A DNA stretch of 64,000 bases from Bacteroidota bacterium. Its GTDB lineage: Bacteria; Bacteroidota; Bacteroidia; JACCXN01. Below are positions 44,052 through 54,534 of this stretch, in pieces. Under the pieces are notes generated by a model. That model did not search any database. It had not been told where the DNA came from and saw only the letters and a program-made list of their open reading frames with translations. The position numbers and the translations under genes were made by a program. Location of the stretch: NCBI GenBank assembly GCA_013696965.1, contig JACCXN010000083.1:1-64000 (forward strand), given 5' to 3'. Each line of letters starts with the position of its first letter. The stretch's first letter is position 1.

Positions 44052-46169
44052 ATGAAATTGTGTAGGGTTTTAATAATTGCTTTTTTTATTTCCTTGGCTG
44101 GTCAAGTATTTGCCGGTAAACTTGAAAAAGGGTATCAGGCCTTGGAAGTTTACGATTACTTTAAGGCAAAAAAATATTTCGAGTCTGTCTTGAAAAAAAA
44201 TGTATGCGGTGCTTCCTATGGTTTAAGCCTTATCTATTTTAATGAAAAGAATCCTTTCCATAATTTTGATTCAGCATATGCTAATGTTAAAGCCGCATTG
44301 GAAAATTATCCTTTACTTTCTGAAAGGAATAAAATAAAGCTTGCTTCTTTAAAAATCGATTCCTTAGCCATTGCCAAACATAAAAACAATGTTTGCGAAA
44401 AAGCTTATCAGGCTACAGATATGCAGCAATCAGTAAAAGCATATAATAAATATATCGAATTTTATTTTGATTCAGAATTTATTGATCTTGCCATTCGCAA
44501 AAGAAATTTGCTTGCCTTTCAACAAGCCTCAATTCTCGATACACCTGAATCCTATTTTAATTTTATTGAATCCTATCCCAATTCAGAAGAGGTAACAGAG
44601 GCAAAAGTGTTATATGACAAAACCTTATATTATAGTTTTACCAAAGACAAGTCCCTTTATTCCTATCTTGATTTTATACAAAAGTACCCGGAAAGCCCTT
44701 ATATTAGGGCAGCTGAAAACAATATTTATGAAATGGAAACAGCAGGGGGTGATTTGGAGGATTTTCATAGGTTTATTAAAAAGCATCCATTAAACCGCAA
44801 TGTAAATAATGCATGGCAGATGATTTACACAATATATACTGAAGACAGGAGGCCAGAAACTTTTGTTGATTTCCGGTTTGATTATCCTGAATTTCCTTTT
44901 ATTGAACAAGTTGATAAAGATATAGAGCTATCTCAGGTTACTTATATTAGAGCCAGGAATAAAAACAAATGGGGATTTATCGATTTAAAAGGAAATGTTG
45001 TTGTAGAATTTGAGTTTGATGGAGCTGGTGATTTTTCATTTGGTCTTGTTGATGTTGAAAAAAATGGTAAAGCAGGATTTGTTGATAAACAGGGGAAAGT
45101 GCATATTGACTTTATTTATGATGAAGTTGAGGAATTCAGAAAAAACATAGTTGTTGTAAAATCAAATGATCTTGCAGGAGTGATAAGCCGCAAGGGGAAA
45201 ATATTGCTTCCATTGGAATATGAGGATATATTTGAATTTCATGAAGGTTATGCCCTTGTAATAAAGGATGATTTATATGGCTACATTGATGAGGATGCAC
45301 GAATTGCCATTGATTGCAAATTTGAAGACGCTTCGGGATTTTCAGAGGGGCTTGCAAAGGTAAAAGTTAATGATAAATATGGATTCATAAATCAAACAGG
45401 ATTTTTTCTTATTCCTGCAGTATTTGAATGGACAGAAAGTTTCTACAATGGCATTGCACGGGTAAAAAGAGAAGATAAATATGGCTTGATAAACAATGCT
45501 GGAAAACTTATTATTTCCTATGAATATGATATGATAGATAGATCCTCTGAAGGAATGATCCTTGTTTCTAAAAACAATAAATTTGGATTTGCCGATAGTT
45601 CAGGAAATATTGTTATCCCTTTGCTTTATGATTATACTCCTGGAATTACCGTTTTGGGTGGATTTAACGAAGGGCTTGCAAGAGTAGATAAAAACAAAAA
45701 GAAAGGATTTATTGATAAGACAGGAAAAATTATTATTCCTGTAGAATATGAGGATTTAATGATTTTTTCTCAAGGATTGGCAGGGTTTAAGAAAAAAGAT
45801 AAATGGGGGTTTATTGATAAAAGCAATAAGGTTGTAGTTTCAAACATATATGATTATGTCTGGAATTTTAATGAAAAAAAAGCTCGGGTTAAAAAAGGAG
45901 AAAAGGTGGGTTTTATTGATAATTATGGTGCTTTATTTATTCCTGCAGATTATGAAGATGCCAAAGATTTTACAAATGGATTGGCCCTGGTTAAGAAAGA
46001 AGCATTATGGGGAATATTGGATGATAAAGGTCAAATTGTTTTATCCCTTGAATTTTCAGACATTGAATTTTTAGATATTCCCTCTATTTTGCTTTTGAAA
46101 AAAGCAGGCAAAATGGCTTATTTCAATTACACTTTAAAACAATATGTTTGGAAGGAAGATGGATTTTGA
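44052..46169 (+). CDS. WG-repeat protein with N-terminal TPR-like region
   Basis: A 705-residue exported protein (signal peptide to about residue 21, ending VFAGK). Residues ~25-290 are helical with TPR-like pairs (KLEKGYQALEVYDYFKAKKYF). From ~300 on there are 11 WG-type repeats of ~36 residues, each with a (W/Y/F/K)GF(I/V)(D/N) core such as NKWGFIDLKG, KYGFINQTG and KKGFIDKTG. The repeats form a beta-propeller or solenoid-like surface in predictions for this family, and are thought to mediate binding. Function is unknown. The gene converges on yceI. Confidence 0.88.
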   Translation: MKLCRVLIIAFFISLAGQVFAGKLEKGYQALEVYDYFKAKKYFESVLKKNVCGASYGLSLIYFNEKNPFHNFDSAYANVKAALENYPLLSERNKIKLASLKIDSLAIAKHKNNVCEKAYQATDMQQSVKAYNKYIEFYFDSEFIDLAIRKRNLLAFQQASILDTPESYFNFIESYPNSEEVTEAKVLYDKTLYYSFTKDKSLYSYLDFIQKYPESPYIRAAENNIYEMETAGGDLEDFHRFIKKHPLNRNVNNAWQMIYTIYTEDRRPETFVDFRFDYPEFPFIEQVDKDIELSQVTYIRARNKNKWGFIDLKGNVVVEFEFDGAGDFSFGLVDVEKNGKAGFVDKQGKVHIDFIYDEVEEFRKNIVVVKSNDLAGVISRKGKILLPLEYEDIFEFHEGYALVIKDDLYGYIDEDARIAIDCKFEDASGFSEGLAKVKVNDKYGFINQTGFFLIPAVFEWTESFYNGIARVKREDKYGLINNAGKLIISYEYDMIDRSSEGMILVSKNNKFGFADSSGNIVIPLLYDYTPGITVLGGFNEGLARVDKNKKKGFIDKTGKIIIPVEYEDLMIFSQGLAGFKKKDKWGFIDKSNKVVVSNIYDYVWNFNEKKARVKKGEKVGFIDNYGALFIPADYEDAKDFTNGLALVKKEALWGILDDKGQIVLSLEFSDIEFLDIPSILLLKKAGKMAYFNYTLKQYVWKEDGF

Positions 46170-46226
46170 AATTTTGGTTTTAAAAGATGACGTTTAAAGG
46201 AATTTTTCTACTAAAAAACAACAAAT

Positions 46227-46264
46227 AAAAAAGAGGCTGACCAAATAAGGGCAGCCTCTTTTTG
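46227..46264. terminator. Bidirectional terminator between WG-repeat gene and yceI
   Basis: The arms aaaaaagaggctg and cagcctcttttt pair perfectly around a 12-base loop, with A's before and T's after, so it can work for both convergent transcripts. Confidence 0.8.
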
Positions 46265-46281
46265 TTTTCACTTATTTAATA

Positions 46282-46887
46282 TTATTTTTTACTTGCTGCT
46301 AATTTGAAATTCAAAGTAAAATCATTTGAAATTGCCTTGTTACCAATGTTTTCAAAAAATGTTGCTGATCCATAACGAACATCGTATATTGTTCTGTCAA
46401 TAGTTACTTCACCTACCGTTACAATATTATCATCCTTTACAGAAATTATAGCAGGAAAAGACAATTCATGCGTAATACCTTTAATTGTTAAATCACCGGA
46501 AATCGTATTGTTAGGTTTTCCTTCGGTTGCGCCTTTAATGGGTTTTATACTTTTTATAACATAAACAGCCGTATTGAATTTATCCACAGCAAAGAAATCA
46601 TCGGATTTTAAATGTCCTACCAGTTTTTCTCCCATTTCACCCTGCATATCAGAGCAAGTTATGGAAGTCATGTCAACGGTAATTGTACCGCCTTGAATAG
46701 CACCGTTTTTAACCAAAAGGTCACTGTTTGAAATAGAAATTTCACCATTGTGTTTTCCGGTTACTTTTTTTCCGGTCCATTCAATTTTACTTACCGAACT
46801 GTTTATTTTATATGCTTCTTCTTTTTTTTGTCCTATAGCAAATCCTGTAATTGATACTGTTAATGCTAATAAAATGATCTTCTTCAT
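46282..46887 (-). CDS. YceI-family lipocalin-like protein
   Basis: YceI proteins are small beta-barrels that bind isoprenoid-type lipids; several are stress-linked. The 201-residue protein has a signal peptide (IILLALTVSITGFAIG), then the family pattern SKIEWTGKKVTGKHNGEISI, GGTITVDMTSITCSDM and LTIKGITHELSFPAII. It is the last gene of a marR-pirin-yceI cluster. Its leader holds an 8.5-unit tetranucleotide repeat ending about 14 bases before the ATG, which could alter expression by slippage. Confidence 0.92.
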   Translation of the reverse strand: MKKIILLALTVSITGFAIGQKKEEAYKINSSVSKIEWTGKKVTGKHNGEISISNSDLLVKNGAIQGGTITVDMTSITCSDMQGEMGEKLVGHLKSDDFFAVDKFNTAVYVIKSIKPIKGATEGKPNNTISGDLTIKGITHELSFPAIISVKDDNIVTVGEVTIDRTIYDVRYGSATFFENIGNKAISNDFTLNFKLAASKK

Positions 46888-46901
46888 AATTATTTGTTTT
46901 G

Positions 46902-46935
<34 letters not shown>

Positions 46936-46936
46936 G

Positions 46937-47647
46937 TTAATTCATTGGTAATTCAATTATTAATAAATCGCATGATTCAAGCGATTTTATTTTAAGATTT
47001 TCTGTTTCCCATATTCCTATTGCATCTCGTTTGTTTAATGTTTCCCCATCAATTTCTGCCTTTCCTTCAATTAAAAAGAAATATATTCCGTTTGATTTGT
47101 TCTTCAAATGGTAATCAACAGTATGGTTGTTTTCTAAATGACATAAAGAAAAAAATGCATCCTGGTTTATCCATAAACAGTCATTCTGGATGTTTGGTGA
47201 AACAACTGTTTGAAATTTATTTATTCTGTCTTCAAGAAAAAATTTTTTTTCCCCGTATTTAGGGATAATGTTTTTTATTTTTGGAAACACCCATATCTGT
47301 AGTAGGTTTATGGATTCTGATTTAGAATGGTTGTATTCAGAATGAGTAATTCCTTTACCTGCAGACATAATCTGAACTTCCCCCTGGTTTATCACCGAAA
47401 CATGCCCCATACTATCCTTGTGAGCTAAAGCTCCATTTATTACAAGCGTAATTATCTCCATATTTTCATGGGGATGTTCAGGAAAACCCATCCCTGGAGA
47501 AATATAATCATCATTCAAAACACGTAACTTTCCAAAATGCATTTTTAAAGGATCGTAATATTCTGCAAAACTAAAAGAGCGATTTGCTTTTAACCACCCA
47601 TGATCAGCAAATCCACGTTTATTAGAAGGATAAATTGTTTTTTTCAT
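46937..47647 (-). CDS. Pirin-family cupin protein
   Basis: Pirins are cupin proteins with a mononuclear metal site; some have quercetinase activity, others a redox-linked role. The 236-residue protein has the N-terminal family segment RGFADHGWLKANRSFSFAEY and the metal-binding motif FPEHPHENMEIITLVINGAL (His-x-His and Glu), then AGKGITHSEYNHS. It starts 5 bases after marR's stop and is co-transcribed with it. YceI follows. Confidence 0.9.
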   Translation of the reverse strand: MKKTIYPSNKRGFADHGWLKANRSFSFAEYYDPLKMHFGKLRVLNDDYISPGMGFPEHPHENMEIITLVINGALAHKDSMGHVSVINQGEVQIMSAGKGITHSEYNHSKSESINLLQIWVFPKIKNIIPKYGEKKFFLEDRINKFQTVVSPNIQNDCLWINQDAFFSLCHLENNHTVDYHLKNKSNGIYFFLIEGKAEIDGETLNKRDAIGIWETENLKIKSLESCDLLIIELPMN

Positions 47648-47652
47648 TTTGT

Positions 47653-48102
47653 TTAACCCCTTGCTTTATCTAATAATTCATTTAAAAGTGCGGCCTCTTT
47701 CTGTGTAAGGGAATTAATGCCTTCAGCAAACTGTTTTTCAATTTTATCAATTTCAGCCAGTAATTCAAGTCCGTTTTGATTTATTTTTACATTTACTGAT
47801 CTCCTGTCTTGTGGACAAGTAATACGCTCAATAAGTTTTTTTAATCTTAATTTCTCCACTATTCTAGAGGCATTTGAATTTTTATCCAGCATCCTGTCGA
47901 TAATTAAATTTACTGTTGCCGTATTAGGAAACTGGCCCCGTAAAATCCTCAATACATTATACTGGGGAGGAGTAATGCCATATTTTTTAAACAATTGTGT
48001 TTGTTTCAAATTAAGCCACGAAGCGGTATAAAGGATATTGATAACTGCTTTTTGGTAATCATCCTTAAATACTTCTTGTTTTATTTCCTGTTCTATTTTC
48101 AT
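47653..48102 (-). CDS. MarR-family transcription regulator
   Basis: A 149-residue winged-helix repressor. The DNA-binding region is TPPQYNVLRILRGQF and NLIIDRMLDKNSNASRIVEK, with the wing RITCPQDRRSVNVKINQNG (including the conserved DRR). A Cys lies in the wing (TCPQDRR), so oxidation sensing is conceivable but unproven. ATG at 48102 is preferred over the TTG at 48123, which falls inside the -7 element. It probably regulates itself plus pirin and yceI. Confidence 0.9.
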   Translation of the reverse strand: MKIEQEIKQEVFKDDYQKAVINILYTASWLNLKQTQLFKKYGITPPQYNVLRILRGQFPNTATVNLIIDRMLDKNSNASRIVEKLRLKKLIERITCPQDRRSVNVKINQNGLELLAEIDKIEKQFAEGINSLTQKEAALLNELLDKARG

Positions 48103-48120
48103 CTTTTGATTTCTATAACG

Positions 48121-48151
48121 CAAATATATGTAAAGACATTATATGTACCAA
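48121..48151 (-). promoter_or_regulatory. marR promoter with palindromic half-sites in the spacer
   Basis: On the minus strand, TTG (48149-48151), a 20-base spacer and TATATTTG (48121-48128) form a full Bacteroidota promoter. The spacer contains alternating half-sites on the plus strand: ATGT (48128-48131), AAAG, ACAT (48136-48139), TAT, ATGT (48143-48146), giving two overlapping palindromes. This is a plausible MarR operator that would block polymerase directly. Confidence 0.6.
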
Positions 48152-48300
48152 CATTTAAATAAATATTTTTACTAATTGCTTGATTTTTATTTAAATATAC
48201 TTGGTGATTAAATTTTATTCCTGATTAAAGAAGGCTGTGAATATTAAAAACAGAAAGATGGCAATGGTTTAAGTAATGAAATTTATTTTAAAAACTAAAA

Positions 48301-49065
48301 TTAAACATAACCAACCAGGAAGTAAATAACATATCCCAGCCATTCATGAATTATTACCCTCCAGTTATAGAGGGTTTGCATATTTGGCAGAAAGAGGAAA
48401 TCAAGCTGTTTTCTTCTTGTTCCACTTAAACGATCAGTGGTATAGGAGGTGGTTTGCAGGCCAACTTTTTCAAAACAAGCTTGTGACCTTCGCATATGAT
48501 AACCAGAGGTTATTAGTAGCAATTTTGAATCCTGTAGACCAATCTTTTTAAGTTCCTCAAATGTGAACAAAGCATTTTCTCTGGTGTTTTTTGATTCAAA
48601 TTCAATGATTATGTCTCTTTCAGGAATACCAATTGTTAATAGATATGCTTTAATAAATTTGGCCTCCTTCATATCTGGGAAAGTAAGACTTCCTGAGCCT
48701 CCACTGATTAAAAGTTTACTTATAAATCCTTTTTTATACAAATCCACTCCTTGAACAACCCTGTCAAAACTGTTGTGAATCTGCAGCCGCTGGAGCTCTT
48801 CATCATAAGTTGTGGCTCCACCTAGTATAATGCCAACTTCGTAATTTGATATTTCTTTTTGGCTTTTTGCGGGAATTTCCCATTGTCGAACCACTTCATT
48901 AAAAATAAATTCATTGGAAAAAAGGTAAATTAAAAAAATGCAAATCAGAAGGATCCTGTTTTTTCTCTTTGGAATAGCCTGAAAATATGCTATAAAGAGC
49001 AAAACAAAAATCCAAATAAGAGGAGTGGTTAAAAAACTTAATATTTTTGATGCGATAAAAAACAT
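48301..49065 (-). CDS. YdcF/ElyC-family DUF218 membrane protein
   Basis: A 254-residue inner membrane protein with N-terminal hydrophobic segments (LIWIFVLLFIAYFQAI and ILLICIFLIYLFSNEFIF) and a DUF218 domain: VGIILGGATTYDEE near residue 77, LLISGGSGSLTFPDMKEA, IEFESKNTRENALFTFEEL and LLITSGYHMRRSQACFEKVG. E. coli relatives affect envelope polysaccharide or vancomycin tolerance; the exact role here is unknown. Confidence 0.87.
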   Translation of the reverse strand: MFFIASKILSFLTTPLIWIFVLLFIAYFQAIPKRKNRILLICIFLIYLFSNEFIFNEVVRQWEIPAKSQKEISNYEVGIILGGATTYDEELQRLQIHNSFDRVVQGVDLYKKGFISKLLISGGSGSLTFPDMKEAKFIKAYLLTIGIPERDIIIEFESKNTRENALFTFEELKKIGLQDSKLLLITSGYHMRRSQACFEKVGLQTTSYTTDRLSGTRRKQLDFLFLPNMQTLYNWRVIIHEWLGYVIYFLVGYV

Positions 49066-49194
49066 GGCTGCTAAAAACTTTAAATTCTCATATTGTTTTC
49101 AAAGAACTGAAATTTTCATTAATTATAATCTTCTAATATGTAAAAAGGTGGTGGAAATATTAAAAACTCAAAATAACTGTTATTAAAATAAGTG

Positions 49195-49202
49195 TAATTT
49201 TG
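49195..49202 (+). promoter_or_regulatory. Putative -7 element of the aminopeptidase gene
   Basis: TAATTTTG matches TAnnTTTG, 13 bases before the ATG at 49216. The expected -33 TTG is absent. Confidence 0.4.
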
Positions 49203-49215
49203 AAATTATTTAAGG

Positions 49216-50259
49216 ATGAAACTAAAAAAACCTCTATTTTATTTTTTTGGATTTACCGGACTGCTTATTTTGTCAGGTTTAATCTTTAATTTAAGTCTTT
49301 TGAATTATGGGCTTTCTCAGTTAAAAGGACAATTGCATGTTATAATTAATGCACAACCCATTGAAAAAGTTCTGGCAGATCCTCTATTTCCAGACTCTCT
49401 AAAGAATAAATTAATTTTGATACAGGAAATTAATGCTTTTGCCATGCAACATATTGGAATTAATCCATCAAACAATTACACTTCGGTATATGATCAAAAA
49501 GGCAAGCCTGTATTGTGGGTACTTACTGCTTCTGATCCTTATCAATTAAAAGAATATGAATGGTCTTTTCCATTTTTAGGTAATGTCTCTTACAAAGGAT
49601 TTTTCGAATATGGCAGAGGGGAAATAGAATTGGAAAAATTAAAATCAGAGGGATATGATGCAGAACTGGGGGCTGTAGGAGCATGGTCAACATTGGGATG
49701 GTTTAATGACCCTATATTATCCAATATGCTCAATAGGAATGAAGGAGATTTGGCTAATCTTGTGATTCACGAGCTTACCCACAATACTTTATTTGTGAAA
49801 GACGATGTTGATTTTAATGAAAACCTGGCGAGTTTTATTGGACATCAAGGAGCCTTGAGATTTTTGGTTTATAAATTCGGAGAAAATTCTCCTCAAATGC
49901 AAAAATACCTGGAAAGCAGCACCGATGAAAAAGTGTACAATGATTATATAAACAAAAGCGCTCTTAGACTCGATAGCTTGTATATGACCATGGATAATCA
50001 GCAAAACCATATAAAAGAAGAGTTGAAAAACAATATGCTTAAAGAGATTATTTCACAATCAGAGAGCCTGGAGTTACATAACAAACAGAGATATACAGAA
50101 CTTACAAAAAAAATAGAGAACTATAAAAATGCTTTTTTTCTCTCCTACATTAGATATGGAGCCAAGCAGGATGACTTTGAACAGGAACTTGATATGCTCT
50201 TTAAAAATGACCTAAAGGCATATCTGCTTCATTTAAAAGCCTTATACCCCTCTTTATAA
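49216..50259 (+). CDS. Predicted membrane-bound aminopeptidase (DUF2265-type)
   Basis: A 347-residue protein anchored by an N-terminal membrane segment (FGFTGLLILSGLIFNLSLL). It has a zinc site HELTH at residues 185-189 and a third ligand in the downstream NENLASFIGH (E202), the gluzincin-like pattern of the predicted aminopeptidase family PF10023. The upstream GAWSTLGWFNDPILSNML segment is also typical of that family. The substrate is unknown. The C-terminal third is helical and charged. Confidence 0.85.
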   Translation: MKLKKPLFYFFGFTGLLILSGLIFNLSLLNYGLSQLKGQLHVIINAQPIEKVLADPLFPDSLKNKLILIQEINAFAMQHIGINPSNNYTSVYDQKGKPVLWVLTASDPYQLKEYEWSFPFLGNVSYKGFFEYGRGEIELEKLKSEGYDAELGAVGAWSTLGWFNDPILSNMLNRNEGDLANLVIHELTHNTLFVKDDVDFNENLASFIGHQGALRFLVYKFGENSPQMQKYLESSTDEKVYNDYINKSALRLDSLYMTMDNQQNHIKEELKNNMLKEIISQSESLELHNKQRYTELTKKIENYKNAFFLSYIRYGAKQDDFEQELDMLFKNDLKAYLLHLKALYPSL

Positions 50260-50264
50260 ACTTC

Positions 50265-50295
50265 TTGTTTTAGTTAACGTTAAAGATTAAATTTG
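50265..50295 (+). promoter_or_regulatory. Bacteroidota-type promoter of the GIN/icmF operon
   Basis: TTG at 50265-50267, a 20-base spacer and TAAATTTG at 50288-50295 fit the -33/-7 pattern, 46 bases before the lipoprotein start. It starts just after the aminopeptidase stop and would drive the two genes downstream. Confidence 0.6.
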
Positions 50296-50341
50296 TGCTT
50301 TGAAAATAATATTTTAAATTATTAATTTAAGGGGGACCACT

Positions 50342-51052
50342 ATGAATATTTTTAAAAAAATCACACTTGCTTCTATATTAATATCAGCCCTTCTTACTGC
50401 TTCTTGCAATGATTGTGTAAAAGGTGAGGGTGAACCTGTAATTAAAACTTTGGTTCTTGAATCCTTCAATGCTATTCATTTAACCGGTAGCTGGGGAGTA
50501 ACCGTTACACAAGGGGTAGAACAAAAAGTAGAAATTATTGCTCCTGAAAACATTATTCATTTGTTAAATACTGATATTAAAAACAATACCTGGGATATTG
50601 CATTTAAGGAGTGTGTCCGGACAAAAAAAATAGAAATAAATATTATCACTCCTTCTATCGAAGCCATTACAGTTACAGGGTCAGGCAATGTAAAAAGCTT
50701 AAACAACTTAAATGTTAGTCAGATGAGGATTTCAGTAGCCGGATCTGGTGATATTGATCTAATACTTAATTCCAGAGAAGTTTCAACAGATATATCAGGT
50801 TCAGGAAATGTAAAGTTAAGTGGAAGTGCTACAAATTTTGTGGCATCCATAACAGGATCAGGAGATATAGAAGCAGCTGATTTTATTACGTTAATAACAA
50901 AAATAAAAACAATAGGATCAGGAAATGCTTCAATTCATGCAACCGAATTGGTTGAGGCAACAATAACTGGAAGTGGAGATATTAAATACAAGGATACAGG
51001 AGCAAAAGTAATTTCAGAAATTACTGGTTCTGGAGAAATTGTTAAAAAGTAA
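50342..51052 (+). CDS. GIN-domain (DUF2807) lipoprotein
   Basis: A 236-residue lipoprotein (lipobox LLTASC) with the putative auto-transporter adhesin head GIN domain. Beta-helix-type repeats carry GSG(N/D) turns seven times ([42 protein letters not shown]), each about 20 residues apart. The family is abundant in Bacteroidota, and its role is unknown, possibly surface binding. It ends 4 bases before the icmF start, an odd pairing of a surface protein with a cytoplasmic enzyme. Confidence 0.9.
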   Translation: MNIFKKITLASILISALLTASCNDCVKGEGEPVIKTLVLESFNAIHLTGSWGVTVTQGVEQKVEIIAPENIIHLLNTDIKNNTWDIAFKECVRTKKIEINIITPSIEAITVTGSGNVKSLNNLNVSQMRISVAGSGDIDLILNSREVSTDISGSGNVKLSGSATNFVASITGSGDIEAADFITLITKIKTIGSGNASIHATELVEATITGSGDIKYKDTGAKVISEITGSGEIVKK

Positions 51053-51056
51053 AAAC

Positions 51057-54000
51057 ATGAACCAAAAGCAACAAAATTCAGCAACCCAGGAAAAAAAAGA
51101 TACGCTGAAAGGGGTAAAACTAAATCCAATGAGTGAAACATATCAGTTAAAGAATAAAATTAGGATTGTAACTGCTGCCTCTCTTTTTGACGGACATGAT
51201 GCATCCATTAATATTATGCGCAGGATTTTACAGGCAAGCGGGGCTGAGGTGATTCATTTGGGTCATGATCGGTCTGTACAGGATGTGGTAGATTGTGCTA
51301 TACAGGAAGATGTTCAGGCTATTGCTATTACCTCTTATCAGGGAGGACATACAGAATATTTTAAGTATGCTTATGATCTGTTAAAAGAAAATGGTTGTGC
51401 TCATATTAAATTGTTCGGTGGTGGCGGAGGGGTAATACTGCCCTCGGAAATTCAGGAATTGCAGGAATATGGAATTTGTAAAATTTATACTCCTGACGAT
51501 GGGCGTTCCATGGGATTGCAAGGCATGATTGATGACATGCTCGAAAAATGCGATTTTCCAACTGGTAAATCAGTAGGCATGGATGAGGTTCAGGGACTTT
51601 CTCAAAAGAAATCAAGGGCAATAGCCAGGTTGATTTCTGCTGCTGAAAATTTTTATGAACAATCAATTCCTGTTCTTGATCAGGTTAAGCAACTAGCATT
51701 GAAATCTAAAACTCCTGTAATTGGAATAACCGGAACTGGTGGGGCAGGAAAATCTTCGCTTGTTGATGAATTGGTGAGAAGGTTTCTGGCTGATTTTAAA
51801 GATAAAACGATCGCAATTATTTCCGTTGATCCTTCAAAAAGAAAAACAGGAGGAGCGCTTCTTGGCGATCGTATTAGAATGAATGCAATAGGCAATCCAA
51901 GGGTTTACATGCGCTCCTTAGCTACTCGTCAAAGCAACCTGGCCTTATCCCGTCATGTAAATGAAGCTGTGGAAATAGTTAAAGCGGCAATGTTCGATCT
52001 TGTGATTCTTGAAACTTCAGGTATTGGCCAGTCCGATACGGAAATTATTGAACATTCCAATATGAGTTTGTATGTAATGACTCCTGAATATGGAGCTGCA
52101 ACCCAACTGGAGAAAATTGACATGCTTGATTTTGCCGATGTAATAGCATTAAATAAATTTGACAAACGCGGTGCTCTGGATGCTTTAAGGGATGTTAAAA
52201 AGCAGTACAAAAGAAACCATAAATTATGGGATACTCCCGACCAGGACATACCCGTTTTTGGAACAATTGCATCCCAGTTTAATGATCCTGGAATGAATAT
52301 GCTGTATAAAAAGGTCATGGAAAAGCTGGTGGAAAAAACAGGCTCTGAATTAAAATCTACTTTTCATGTTGCCGATGAAATGTCAGAGAAAGTATTTATT
52401 ATTCCACCCGCTAGAATAAGGTACCTTGCAGAAATAGCTGAAAATAACAGAGGTTACGATACCTGGGTTTTAAATCAGGCTGAAATTGCCCAAACTTTAT
52501 ATAGTCTTAGAAAGTCTATTGAAACTATTTCCTGCTCCCAAATTGAGGATAAGGACGCACTTGTAAAAAAATTGGAGCAGGCTTATGCCCAACAGGAATT
52601 AAGCCTTGATGGAACAAACAGGAAAGTAATAGAAACCTGGCCAGAAAAAGCACAAGCATACAGTAACGAGTTTTTTGTTTTTAAGGTAAGGGATAAAGAA
52701 ATAAAAATTAAAACCTATTATGAATCCCTTTCTCATTCTAAGATTCCTAAAATTGCAATGCCTAAGTACCAGGCCTGGGGAGATCTTTTAAAATGGAACC
52801 TTCAGGAAAATGTACCTGGAGAATTTCCATATACTTCGGGCGTATTTCCATTTAAAAGAGAGGGGGAGGACCCTACCCGGATGTTCGCTGGGGAAGGAGG
52901 GCCCGAAAGAACAAATCGCAGGTTCCATTATGTAAGCCTTGGTTTGCCTGCAAAACGACTTTCCACAGCTTTTGATTCCGTTACTTTATATGGTAATGAT
53001 CCCGATCATCGTCCGGATATTTACGGGAAAATTGGCAATGCGGGAGTTTCTATCTGTTGTCTTGATGATGCTAAAAAACTTTACTCAGGTTTTAATCTTG
53101 CCAGCGCTTCAACATCCGTAAGTATGACCATTAATGGACCAGCTGCAATGTTAACAGGATTTTTTATGAATGCTGCAATTGATCAACAATGTGAGTTATA
53201 CATTAAACAAAATGCAATTGAGCAGCAGGTAAAAGATAAAATTGAAAAAATATATAAACAAAAGGGTACCATCCGTCCTTCCTACCAGGGAAGTCTTCCT
53301 CATGGAAATGATGGTCTTGGGCTTATGTTAATTGGAGTTACAGGGGATCAGGTTTTGCCGGATGAGGTTTATCAAAAGATAAAAGCAGAAACAATTGCAG
53401 CAGTAAGAGGAACAGTACAGGCGGATATTTTAAAGGAAGATCAGGCTCAAAACACCTGCATTTTCTCCACCGAGTTTGCTCTTAGATTAATGGGTGATAT
53501 GCAAGAATATTTTATCACCAACAATATCCGGAATTTTTATTCTGTATCCATTTCCGGATACCATATTGCAGAGGCAGGTGCAAATCCCATTACTCAGTTG
53601 GCGTTTACCCTTTCCAATGGTTTTACCTATGTAGAATATTATCTTTCCAGGGGAATGGATATAAATAAGTTCGCTCCGAATTTATCCTTCTTTTTCTCCA
53701 ATGGAATTGATCCTGAATATGCAGTGATAGGAAGAGTTGCAAGAAGGATTTGGGCTAAAGCAATGAAGAAAAAATATGGAGCAAATGAACGCTCTCAAAT
53801 GCTTAAATATCATATTCAAACCTCAGGACGATCTTTACACGCCCAGGAGATAGATTTTAATGATATAAGAACCACCCTGCAAGCCCTTTACGCTATTTAT
53901 GATAATTGTAATTCTTTGCATACCAATGCTTATGATGAGGCAATTACTACTCCCACTGAAGAAAGTGTGAGAAGGGCTATGGCAATTCAACTTATTATAA

Positions 54001-54506
54001 ATAGGGAGCTTGGATTAGCCAAAAACGAAAATCCACTACAAGGTTCTTTTATCATTGAAGAACTTACTGATCTTGTGGAAGAAGCAGTATTGGTTGAGTT
54101 CGACAAGATCACAGAGAGAGGAGGAGTATTGGGTGCCATGGAAACAATGTATCAAAGAGGCAAAATACAGGAAGAAAGTCTGTATTATGAAACACTTAAA
54201 CATACGGGTGAATATCCCATTATAGGTGTTAACACTTTTTTATCTTCCAAAGGTTCTCCAACACTAGTTCCTGCTGAGGTAATTAGGGCAACTCAAGAAG
54301 AAAAAGAGTATCAGATTGAAATGGTTGAACAATTGCATAAATCCAATAAGGATAAGGCTAGCCAAATGCTTAGGGAGCTGCAAATAGCTGCGATTCAAAA
54401 CAACAATATTTTCGAGAAGTTAATGGAAGTAAGTAAATATTGTTCTTTAGGACAAATAACAAGCGCATTGTTTGAAGTTGGAGGACAATATAGAAGGAAT
54501 ATGTAA
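51057..54506 (+). CDS. icmF: Fused isobutyryl-CoA mutase IcmF (B12, G-protein and mutase domains)
   Basis: IcmF interconverts isobutyryl-CoA and n-butyryl-CoA (some also use pivalyl- or isovaleryl-CoA) with adenosylcobalamin. The ~1149-residue protein has the IcmF order: N-terminal B12-binding domain with [15 protein letters not shown] (His at 47), a MeaB/ArgK-type G-protein chaperone domain with Walker [10 protein letters not shown] (~226-234), and the C-terminal mutase domain with [19 protein letters not shown] and [17 protein letters not shown]. Methylmalonyl-CoA mutase has a different domain order. ATG at 51057 is chosen, 4 bases after the lipoprotein stop. Links to valine and branched acyl-CoA use. 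Confidence 0.95.
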   Translation: MNQKQQNSATQEKKDTLKGVKLNPMSETYQLKNKIRIVTAASLFDGHDASINIMRRILQASGAEVIHLGHDRSVQDVVDCAIQEDVQAIAITSYQGGHTEYFKYAYDLLKENGCAHIKLFGGGGGVILPSEIQELQEYGICKIYTPDDGRSMGLQGMIDDMLEKCDFPTGKSVGMDEVQGLSQKKSRAIARLISAAENFYEQSIPVLDQVKQLALKSKTPVIGITGTGGAGKSSLVDELVRRFLADFKDKTIAIISVDPSKRKTGGALLGDRIRMNAIGNPRVYMRSLATRQSNLALSRHVNEAVEIVKAAMFDLVILETSGIGQSDTEIIEHSNMSLYVMTPEYGAATQLEKIDMLDFADVIALNKFDKRGALDALRDVKKQYKRNHKLWDTPDQDIPVFGTIASQFNDPGMNMLYKKVMEKLVEKTGSELKSTFHVADEMSEKVFIIPPARIRYLAEIAENNRGYDTWVLNQAEIAQTLYSLRKSIETISCSQIEDKDALVKKLEQAYAQQELSLDGTNRKVIETWPEKAQAYSNEFFVFKVRDKEIKIKTYYESLSHSKIPKIAMPKYQAWGDLLKWNLQENVPGEFPYTSGVFPFKREGEDPTRMFAGEGGPERTNRRFHYVSLGLPAKRLSTAFDSVTLYGNDPDHRPDIYGKIGNAGVSICCLDDAKKLYSGFNLASASTSVSMTINGPAAMLTGFFMNAAIDQQCELYIKQNAIEQQVKDKIEKIYKQKGTIRPSYQGSLPHGNDGLGLMLIGVTGDQVLPDEVYQKIKAETIAAVRGTVQADILKEDQAQNTCIFSTEFALRLMGDMQEYFITNNIRNFYSVSISGYHIAEAGANPITQLAFTLSNGFTYVEYYLSRGMDINKFAPNLSFFFSNGIDPEYAVIGRVARRIWAKAMKKKYGANERSQMLKYHIQTSGRSLHAQEIDFNDIRTTLQALYAIYDNCNSLHTNAYDEAITTPTEESVRRAMAIQLIINRELGLAKNENPLQGSFIIEELTDLVEEAVLVEFDKITERGGVLGAMETMYQRGKIQEESLYYETLKHTGEYPIIGVNTFLSSKGSPTLVPAEVIRATQEEKEYQIEMVEQLHKSNKDKASQMLRELQIAAIQNNNIFEKLMEVSKYCSLGQITSALFEVGGQYRRNM

Positions 54507-54534
54507 TTTAACAGAATTTGAATAAGCTGTAATT

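Noticed and set aside
46937-48151. The marR-pirin-yceI cluster as a new system
   Set aside because: Pirin, YceI and MarR neighbours are a familiar stress-type arrangement; only the repeat and the promoter layout are unusual, and these are reported separately.
51406-52318. Several open frames on the minus strand inside icmF
   Set aside because: They are shadows of a long, well-supported B12-dependent mutase gene, with no domain or start signals of their own.
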